Shown: piece by piece, positions 57,897 to 64,000 of the stretch
How the letters are laid out: the number at the start of each line of letters is the position of its first letter
Position numbering within the stretch: position 1 is the stretch's first letter
DNA from: Candidatus Omnitrophota bacterium
GTDB taxonomy: Bacteria; Hinthialibacterota; Hinthialibacteria; OLB16
Direction of reading: 5' to 3'
NCBI GenBank assembly: GCA_020632575.1
Contig: JACKFH010000006.1
Span: 185,654 to 249,653 of the forward strand
DNA: 64,000 nucleotides
The notes under the pieces: model-generated
Database searches by the model: none
What the model saw: the letters and a program-made list of their open reading frames with translations, nothing else
What the model was told of the DNA's origin: nothing
Translations under genes and position numbers: made by a program

Positions 57897-59240
57897 GTGT
57901 GGAAATGGTTGTCTTTATTCGGTTTTTTGTTGATGTCCTCAAGCGTTTACGGTGAGAATCTGTCCATCATCGAAAACGATTCGATTCGGTTGGGGGTCGA
58001 TCTCGACTTGGGCGGCTCCATCACTCTTCTCGAATCGAAGGAAAAACCGGGGAACCTGATCAACAGCCACGATTGGGGGAGACAGGTTCAGATGTCTTTT
58101 TATTCCGGACCGGTCCCCTACAAGCCCAATGGGAAATCGCCGAACTCAACCTGGATGGGAATCGGCTGGAATCCCATTCAATCCGGGGACTACAAAGGCT
58201 TCCAATCCAAGATCCTCGAGCACTCCAATGACGGGAAAGAGATCTATGTGAAATGCATCCCCATGCATTGGCCTCTCGACAACGAGCCGGCCCAGTGCAT
58301 CTTCGAGAGCTGGCTGCATCTCGAGGGCAACCGCGTTCACGCGCGCGCTCGAATGATCAACCACCGCGAGGACAAGACCCGCTACGCGCCACGCGCCCAG
58401 GAACTCCCGGCGGTCTACACCAATGGCCCCTACTACAAGGTGATGAGCTACACCGGGAAAGAACCCTTCACCGATGGGGACCTCGAAAGATTCACCAAAG
58501 TCTGGACCAACGAAAAGTTGGAGGAGGGGTTCTCGCCCTGGTCTTATTGGGTGGCGACCGAGGGTTGGGCGGCCCTGGTCAATGATGAGGATTGGGGATT
58601 GGGGGTCTGGTCCCCGGAAACTCTCGAATACAACGGCGGATTCTTCGGGAAAACCGGTGTCGGCGGCCCCAAAGATGCAAGCACCGGTTACTTGGCCCCC
58701 CGCACGAAAGAGATCATCGATTACAACATCGATTACGATTACCAGTATGTCTTGATCGTCGATTCGCTCCAGGCCATTCGCGATTGGGTCAAGCAAAACC
58801 ACGGGACAGACCGGAAACCGGACTACATCTTCAAGAGCGACCGCCAGCACTGCGTCTACCGGGGGGCCGAGGACCAGGGGTGGCCGATCGAGGGAGAAAT
58901 CCGGCTGACCGCCTCGCAAAAAAATCCACTGGTCATTGGACCTACTGAGTTTTGGAAGGCCGAGGAGATGCCAACGATTTCGATCGATATGGCTTACCAG
59001 GGAGACTCCAAGAAAGGTCGGATCCTTTGGAAGACTTTTGAGGATCAATCCTTCAAGGAGGAGCGCTCCTTCGATTTCGAGATCCATCCCGATGGGGAAT
59101 TCCACACATATACGGTCGATCTTTCCGAACATCCCGAATATCGGGGGGCGCTCCTTGGCGTCGGGGTGCACCCCGCGTTGAATGTTAAGGAGGGTGAGAC
59201 CATTCGCATTCGGTCCATTTCGTATCGCTCGACCAAATAA
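57897..59240 (+). CDS. Secreted protein of unknown function, possibly carbohydrate-active
   Basis: A 447-residue exported protein (signal peptide LSLFGFLLMSSSVYG), starting at GTG with AAAGGGG upstream. The beta-rich first 300 residues, with SIRLGVDLDLGGSITLLES and EGNRVHARARMINH, have the look of a galactose-mutarotase-like beta-supersandwich. The last 150 residues form another beta domain. Trp, Tyr and Asp are frequent, as in sugar-binding proteins. It is followed by the DUF1287 gene on the same strand. I cannot name a family; the mutarotase-like fold is a guess. Confidence 0.6.
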   Translation: MWKWLSLFGFLLMSSSVYGENLSIIENDSIRLGVDLDLGGSITLLESKEKPGNLINSHDWGRQVQMSFYSGPVPYKPNGKSPNSTWMGIGWNPIQSGDYKGFQSKILEHSNDGKEIYVKCIPMHWPLDNEPAQCIFESWLHLEGNRVHARARMINHREDKTRYAPRAQELPAVYTNGPYYKVMSYTGKEPFTDGDLERFTKVWTNEKLEEGFSPWSYWVATEGWAALVNDEDWGLGVWSPETLEYNGGFFGKTGVGGPKDASTGYLAPRTKEIIDYNIDYDYQYVLIVDSLQAIRDWVKQNHGTDRKPDYIFKSDRQHCVYRGAEDQGWPIEGEIRLTASQKNPLVIGPTEFWKAEEMPTISIDMAYQGDSKKGRILWKTFEDQSFKEERSFDFEIHPDGEFHTYTVDLSEHPEYRGALLGVGVHPALNVKEGETIRIRSISYRSTK

Positions 59241-59381
59241 TTGGATAATGTCCCGGCTGGGATTCTGCGGCATGCGCGACGCTCTTGATTTCCCGAACCG
59301 TTTCTCGAAGAATGCCTATGGTGAAATTCTTGCGATTCATCGCCGCTCAATGCGATGGATCTTGTGGGTACGAGGGAAAGA

Positions 59382-60185
59382 ATGTTCGAGGCCGCGCTCG
59401 CGCTCGCGATGATTTTCCTTCCGGGGGTGGAAGGAAAAATCGAATCGGGCAACCTTCAGTCATTGGCTTGGCTCCAAGCCGAGGAAGCCGTTGATTCTCA
59501 TTCGGTCTCCGAGGATATTCTGTCGGCCGCGAAACGCATGGCCGATCTCCAAACCGATTACCGCTTCAGTTTTCCCACCATCGAGTATCCCTTCGGAGAT
59601 ATTCCCAGCGATTGGGGGCTTTGCTGCGATGTCGTTGTGCGGGCTTGCCGCGCCGCGGGAATCGACCTTCAAGAGTTGGTCTACGAGGACAGTCACCGCG
59701 AACGGGAACTCTATATCGAGGCGAATCGACGTCAGAATTTCGCCCGACCTCTGAATCGGAGCTGGATCCATCGGCGCACATCCAACCTCAACCTATTTTT
59801 TCAGCGCTACGCTCAAGTGCTACCCAACCGCTACGATTCCACCAGGCCGGAGGAGTGGCAACCGGGCGACATCGTCATTTACCAAAAATATCAGGACCTG
59901 ACCTGGCACATCGCGATCGTTTCGGATGAGATCGACTCGTTCACCGGCATCCCGAAAGTGATCGATGCTTGGCTAAACCCCGGGCATGTCTCCGAGGACC
60001 ATCGCCTCACCGATCATGGCGCGATCGGCGGTCATTATCGACTAACCGATTCTTTTCGCGCCTCGCTATCCGAAGAGCACCGCGAGGCGGCCATCGCGGC
60101 CTGGAAGGAATTCATCGGAGATGAAGATGAATCCGACCAACGACTGGCCGAGTCCACGGAAGAGATCGAACCCTCCTCTCTCTAA
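59382..60185 (+). CDS. DUF1287 family protein
   Basis: A 267-residue exported protein. The DUF1287 (YiiX/NlpC-like) core is clear: PFGDIPSDWGLCCDVVVRACRAAG with the probable nucleophile Cys, IDLQELVYEDS, HRRTSNLNLFFQRY, GDIVIYQ, HIAIVSDE and GGHYRLTD. The Cys and His placement suggests a papain-like (NlpC/P60) fold hydrolase acting on cell-wall peptides. ATG 59382 gives a good signal peptide (MFEAALALAMIFLPGVEG) and follows GAGGGAAAG, so it is preferred over an ATG 27 bases earlier. It converges with the beta-helix gene. Confidence 0.85.
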   Translation: MFEAALALAMIFLPGVEGKIESGNLQSLAWLQAEEAVDSHSVSEDILSAAKRMADLQTDYRFSFPTIEYPFGDIPSDWGLCCDVVVRACRAAGIDLQELVYEDSHRERELYIEANRRQNFARPLNRSWIHRRTSNLNLFFQRYAQVLPNRYDSTRPEEWQPGDIVIYQKYQDLTWHIAIVSDEIDSFTGIPKVIDAWLNPGHVSEDHRLTDHGAIGGHYRLTDSFRASLSEEHREAAIAAWKEFIGDEDESDQRLAESTEEIEPSSL

Positions 60186-60199
60186 TTCCTCAGACAGAA

Positions 60200-62032
60200 T
60201 CATTTCGATTCCTCTTTGATCGCCTCGTCCAAAAGCAGGAGATCCTTTGAGTCGACTCGCCCATCTCGGTTGATATCCGACTTGGGGTTCAGGAACGGAG
60301 ATTCGTACGGGATCTCGATCGCCCCGATGTCATACTCATCCATCGAATCATCCCTCCCCCGATCGAAGATATCGACCGGACGAGGGTTGCCGAAAAAGTC
60401 GGTGCTAGGGCCTGTTGGGGAAGCGACATCCGCGGCGGCCGACAGAGCGGACATGCGAACATCGACGATTTCGTAGGCTATTCCCGAGGTGGAAAAGAAC
60501 TCGGAGTCGCCCCAAATCGAGATGGTGTTCGAGGTGTTGGAGACAATCGCGAAATGAAGGGGCTGGGTGATGTTCGGATTGATCGTGAAATTCGTTCCCA
60601 CCCACTGGTTGGACTCCCAATTCGCGGATTCGTCGACAAGCGCCGTTTGGTAGGAGTCGGGATCGAATGTGGCATCCTGGGTCCAAGTCCCCGTGACCGG
60701 CGATAAGAACCGGGGATCGCCGACCAGATTGTCGTTCCAATCCTGACGGTCCGATTCGAGCGCCTCAAGATCCGTGTAATCGCCTGTCGGGCTCGAAAAG
60801 ATCCCTGCTTCGGAATCGAAGAAGAGGCTATTAACCGAGAACGCGTTCATTCCGTTGCCGGCCAATCTCACATGCGCGTTGGGATGGCCGCTGAATAGAG
60901 AGTCGTGAATCTCGGCGGTCCCTCCCCCCTCCACGGTGATTGCGTTGGTGAAATTCCGGCTCAACGAGGAGTAGCGAATTGTGGCATACGCTTCGTCGTC
61001 GACGCCGATTCCACCCGCGATAAAACCGCGGTTGCCGATCATCAGGCAGTTCAGGAACTCGGGACGAGCCGAGCGCATCGACCGAGCGCCCCCGGCCCAT
61101 AGACTTGAGTTGCCGACAAAACGACACCTCTCGATTTGGTGGGGTTCGGATCGGAACCCATCCAGGGTCAAGCCACCGGCGCCCGAGGTTTCCGAGCTGA
61201 AGTTGGCGTAGAATCCGCAGTCCTCGACGAGCGCGGCAGTATAAAAGAGGTACATCCCGCCGCCCGAATAACCGCTCCGATTGCCAATGAAGTCGCATCC
61301 CCGAATGGTGAGATCGTTGGCGCCGTCGGCCCACAATCCGCCTCCCCAAGCAGGGGTATAATTGTCCTGGAAATAGCAGTCCTCAATGGTCCCGTCGCCG
61401 TGAGTGAACAGGGCGCCGCCATTGGGTTCGCCGCCGATGGCCCGATTCCGGATAAATCGACAATTTCGGAGAAGGAAATCGGCGTTGTCGATGCGGGCGC
61501 CGGCTCCCGAGTCATCGCTGGCTTGCGTCTCGATCTCGTTCTCCAAGAAGAGGCAGTCCTCAATCAGAATCTCCCCGAAGTTGGCGTAAACTCCAGCCCC
61601 GCCCGCGCCGGTCAATTTGTTCCCCGTAAAGGTGCAGTTTCGGATAGTCACTGTCGCTGTCCTGAAGCTGAGGGCCCCTCCATCTCCCGATCCTCCGCCG
61701 CCGATGAATGTGAGGCCTTCCAGGTTGATAAGGCCGGCGATGAAGGATCGCATCAGCGTTTCCGTCCCATCACCCTGTATCACCGGTTTCGCACCCGGTG
61801 CGGCACGGACAATGACCCCGCGTGTCAGGAATATCGGAAAGGACTCGCCGGAGGTGGTTGAGTAGACCCCATCTGTAATGAGCAGGACATCGCCGGAGGC
61901 CGCTTCAATCATCGCGTTCGTGATCGTGTTGTAATCCGTTCCGAACCCGGGTCCCACAGTCAGCGTTTCCGCCTGAACCGTTTGTGAGAATAAAGCGGCG
62001 GCGATCAGTGGGAATATTCTTGCGATTTTCAT
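60200..62032 (-). CDS. Secreted parallel beta-helix protein with C-terminal dockerin
   Basis: A 610-residue exported protein (signal peptide FPLIAAALFSQTVQA). Residues about 25-400 are a right-handed beta-helix with repeated coils such as VTIRNCTFTGN, LLRNCRFIRN and LTIRGCDFIGN, and Asn/Gly-rich turns. After a linker with a Pro/Ser-rich part comes a C-terminal segment SDINRDGRVDSKDLLLLDEA, a calcium-binding dockerin half. It would be an extracellular polysaccharide-acting or binding protein held on a scaffold or simply stabilised by calcium. It shares the layout with the FG-GAP protein and the next gene. Confidence 0.8.
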   Translation of the reverse strand: MKIARIFPLIAAALFSQTVQAETLTVGPGFGTDYNTITNAMIEAASGDVLLITDGVYSTTSGESFPIFLTRGVIVRAAPGAKPVIQGDGTETLMRSFIAGLINLEGLTFIGGGGSGDGGALSFRTATVTIRNCTFTGNKLTGAGGAGVYANFGEILIEDCLFLENEIETQASDDSGAGARIDNADFLLRNCRFIRNRAIGGEPNGGALFTHGDGTIEDCYFQDNYTPAWGGGLWADGANDLTIRGCDFIGNRSGYSGGGMYLFYTAALVEDCGFYANFSSETSGAGGLTLDGFRSEPHQIERCRFVGNSSLWAGGARSMRSARPEFLNCLMIGNRGFIAGGIGVDDEAYATIRYSSLSRNFTNAITVEGGGTAEIHDSLFSGHPNAHVRLAGNGMNAFSVNSLFFDSEAGIFSSPTGDYTDLEALESDRQDWNDNLVGDPRFLSPVTGTWTQDATFDPDSYQTALVDESANWESNQWVGTNFTINPNITQPLHFAIVSNTSNTISIWGDSEFFSTSGIAYEIVDVRMSALSAAADVASPTGPSTDFFGNPRPVDIFDRGRDDSMDEYDIGAIEIPYESPFLNPKSDINRDGRVDSKDLLLLDEAIKEESK

Positions 62033-62210
62033 TGGCGCGCCTCAACAAATGAGATTTGATTGAAACTCTTACAACCGAGAACACTAACTATATCACGCCA
62101 ATGTATTTCAGCCTAGGGGATTTTTTTGTGGGCATGGAATCCCTATTGGCTGGAGTCCGACTAACCCGAAAGGGTCTGGAGATCCAACCCCAGACCCTCG
62201 TCATCGGAAG
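62033..62210. other. Spacer between two leftward secreted-protein genes
   Basis: 178 bases between the beta-helix gene and the gene at the right edge, both read leftwards. It carries no gene; a GATATAGTTAG segment (minus strand, near 62090) could be part of a promoter for the beta-helix gene. Confidence 0.45.
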
Positions 62211-64000
62211 TTATTTGTGTCGCAATCGGTTGAACAACAACAAGGCGTCGTTCGAGTTCACTGTATCGTCCAGGTTGAAATCGACCGGCGAGGGGACGGT
62301 CCCTTGGAAATCGGGGTTCGGGTTGACCAGGGGCCGCCAATCCCGCGCGAGCAACTCAAGAACCGACGTCACCGAAGTGTTCTCTCGTGGTCGTGTGGTG
62401 ATCTCCACCGCGCAAGGCCGGCTCTCGCCGAAACCATTCACCGCCACGGTTTCAACTGTGTAATCCCTTGCCGAATCCAGCCCCTCGAGGACAATACAAT
62501 CCGAACCGGCGGGGACTTCCTCCGAGGCGACTTCTTCCCCAGAGGAGTTAAGCACACGGATACCATAGGCGGTCACATTTTCGGAGGCGGAATTCGGGAA
62601 CCAGCAGACCTTCACATCGTTTCCTCCGACATCCGGAATCTTCAGGATCGGTTTGGATGGCGTCAAGTTCAGGTAGACGAGGGCCGGTGGGACCGAGGAG
62701 GCGGTCTCGATTTCATCGTCCGCTCGGAATCGGACCCATTCCAGCGTGCCATCGGCGATCTTCTTTGCTCCTACCAGAGGAATTTCGAGAGTCGCCAGCA
62801 GCTCGTCCTCCTGGTCATATTGCGTGCGTTCCAAGGTGAAGGGTCCGAACTCGCCGTCGCCATTTCCCTTGGGGGTCTGGAGACGGAAATTTGGACCGGG
62901 ATGGACGGCGATCGAGGAACCGAAGAAGGCGGTCGGATACCGGAACGCGATCTCCACCGAATCCTTCACAGCGCAACTGTTCAGAGACCATAGCGGAATC
63001 CTTGCGATGCCCGTAACATCCGCCACCGTCACACTTCCCGGAATGAAGAGGGGGCGACAAACTCGGGTTCGAGTCGCCATCTTGACTTCAATATCGCCAA
63101 GACAGTCGAATCCGTCGAGCCCCAGATTCGGACCTTGGACAAGACCGGTCAGTCCCGACTGTGACTCTTGGATACGGTTCCCGCCACCGCTGTCGCTCGC
63201 AAGCAAGTCGCCCTCGGTAAATCGGTTCGGATTCTGGATATCGTCAAGCGAGGTGCTGAAGAAGATATCGCCCGCGAACCGGTTGATCGGCCCCGTCTCG
63301 CCATTCTCATCGCTTTCAGGGAGATGGTTCGGCATATCCACCGCGTCCAGACCGACATTCGAGTCAGCGGGATTCGGGTAATAGCCGAGCAAGATCCCTG
63401 GTGAACCGGCGGGGGTTTGATCCGCTCCGCTTCGGAAGACCTTTCCGACCATTGTGTTCAGTCCGAGACAAAGCAAATCGTCGGCGGAAACCGGAATTCC
63501 CGCGCTCGCATTGTAAACCTCGTTCACTTCCTCGAAGGAGAAATACACACTGGCGTCCGCGATGATGTCTGACGGGGGAGTCGAGTCGAGATTCTCCAGA
63601 TAACTGTTCGTCCAACGATCGTATTCCTCGGGATCGATTCCCTCCACATCCACGGCGTCCAGTCCAACTTCTCCTGCCGTCATGCCTTCATCGTCCTTGA
63701 GATCGAACGGAGCAAGAAGAAACGCGTTCGGGACGATGAGACCCGATTTGCCTAAGAGGTCACCATCGCTCACCACGGTCCCGAACGCGGGATGCGCCGG
63801 ATTGGATACGCGGAACGGTTCTTCCACCGTGAAGAAGGCTCGAGTCAAAACCCCATCCTCGACCGAGATGGCGTCCAAACCGTCGAGGCCAAGACGCTTC
63901 CCTTTTTGGTAAGGATCGAAAAGGAAAGCCTCCAAAAGATCCTCATACCGTCCTCCGAGGATTGGGGCGAGGCCGCCCGCCACGAGAGCGTCGCCTTGAT
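62211..64000 (-). CDS. Large secreted protein, C-terminal part: repeats, fibronectin III, dockerin-like end; cut by window edge
   Basis: At least 596 residues; the frame stays open to the right edge, so the start is outside. The visible part has several copies of a motif ending G-L-D-A/G-x-D, in LGLDGLDAI, VGLDAVDVEG, VGLDAVDMPN and LGLDGFDCLG. Most copies follow a stretch describing an acidic loop, which suggests a repeated calcium-binding or propeller unit. Near the C-terminus is a fibronectin III domain (KPILKIPDVGGNDVKVCWFP to TVETVAVNGFGESRPC) and then a dockerin-like VDFNLDDTVNSNDALLLFNRL. It is probably extracellular; the repeat family was not recognised. Confidence 0.65.
   Translation of the reverse strand, partial: QGDALVAGGLAPILGGRYEDLLEAFLFDPYQKGKRLGLDGLDAISVEDGVLTRAFFTVEEPFRVSNPAHPAFGTVVSDGDLLGKSGLIVPNAFLLAPFDLKDDEGMTAGEVGLDAVDVEGIDPEEYDRWTNSYLENLDSTPPSDIIADASVYFSFEEVNEVYNASAGIPVSADDLLCLGLNTMVGKVFRSGADQTPAGSPGILLGYYPNPADSNVGLDAVDMPNHLPESDENGETGPINRFAGDIFFSTSLDDIQNPNRFTEGDLLASDSGGGNRIQESQSGLTGLVQGPNLGLDGFDCLGDIEVKMATRTRVCRPLFIPGSVTVADVTGIARIPLWSLNSCAVKDSVEIAFRYPTAFFGSSIAVHPGPNFRLQTPKGNGDGEFGPFTLERTQYDQEDELLATLEIPLVGAKKIADGTLEWVRFRADDEIETASSVPPALVYLNLTPSKPILKIPDVGGNDVKVCWFPNSASENVTAYGIRVLNSSGEEVASEEVPAGSDCIVLEGLDSARDYTVETVAVNGFGESRPCAVEITTRPRENTSVTSVLELLARDWRPLVNPNPDFQGTVPSPVDFNLDDTVNSNDALLLFNRLRHK

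Overview
The window is a GC-rich stretch of bacterial chromosome holding about 54 protein genes. No rRNA, tRNA, CRISPR array, prophage or insertion sequence was recognised. Gene content suggests an uncultured Gram-negative-type bacterium from the PVC superphylum or a nearby candidate phylum (Sumerlaeota, Hydrogenedentota, Omnitrophota or Planctomycetota-like). The pointers are a TIGR04073-type exosortase-associated protein, secreted beta-helix and beta-propeller proteins ending in dockerin-like segments, PTPT-rich linkers, a very extended MoxR/Bat operon, and a Rieske/cytochrome b pair with a fused cytochrome c domain. The taxonomic guess is inference only.

Layout. 1-7.2 kb: the start of a STAS/SpoIIAA-like gene, an SDR dehydrogenase, a secreted esterase, a family 2 glycosyltransferase, an unknown acidic protein, a beta-helix protein, and a Vsr endonuclease/C5 cytosine methyltransferase pair. 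7.2-13 kb: a hairpin-rich spacer ending in a good terminator, an isolated FlgM-like gene, a lipoprotein/lytic transglycosylase/DUF58 operon, a DUF433/DUF5615 toxin-antitoxin-like pair, and the Cys-rich exosortase-associated protein. 13-23.5 kb: an Rrf2 regulator, an HDOD-histidine kinase-receiver protein, a leucine-rich-repeat surface protein, a DUF4143 ATPase behind a 49-bp palindrome, galU, DUF1844-dtd, a second glycosyltransferase, and a VapBC-type module. 23.5-31.7 kb: the cytochrome b(c)/Rieske operon, a lone ABC-2-type permease, and an htrA-like/grpE/dnaK cluster. 31.7-43.4 kb: one long, tightly overlapping operon running FmdB, membrane protein, BatD-like, MoxR, DUF58, parvulin isomerase, second BatD-like, BatA, BatB, BatC, BatD, BatE. 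43.4-64 kb: surface-polysaccharide and secretion genes (FkbM methyltransferase, flippase, bi-domain oxidoreductase, family 1 glycosyltransferase), several secreted proteins, and an unusual DnaE paralog.

Two genes stand out. The 1203-residue protein at 48.9-52.5 kb can be followed along most of bacterial DNA polymerase III alpha (DnaE), yet the PHP metal ligands are lost and, in a by-eye alignment, all three catalytic aspartates are replaced. It is full length with an open frame, so it looks like a maintained non-catalytic polymerase paralog. The cytochrome b at 23.5-24.9 kb aligns without gaps to cytochrome b6 around the haem ligands. It keeps both ligands of the low-potential haem but has Ile and Tyr where both ligands of the high-potential haem should be, which predicts a one-b-haem Rieske/cytochrome b complex.

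Other unusual points are a parvulin isomerase and three BatD-related proteins inside the Bat operon, a GH62-like/alpha-beta hydrolase fusion translationally close to the DnaE paralog, and several palindromic or structured intergenic elements. All alignments were made by eye from family knowledge; no database search was possible.
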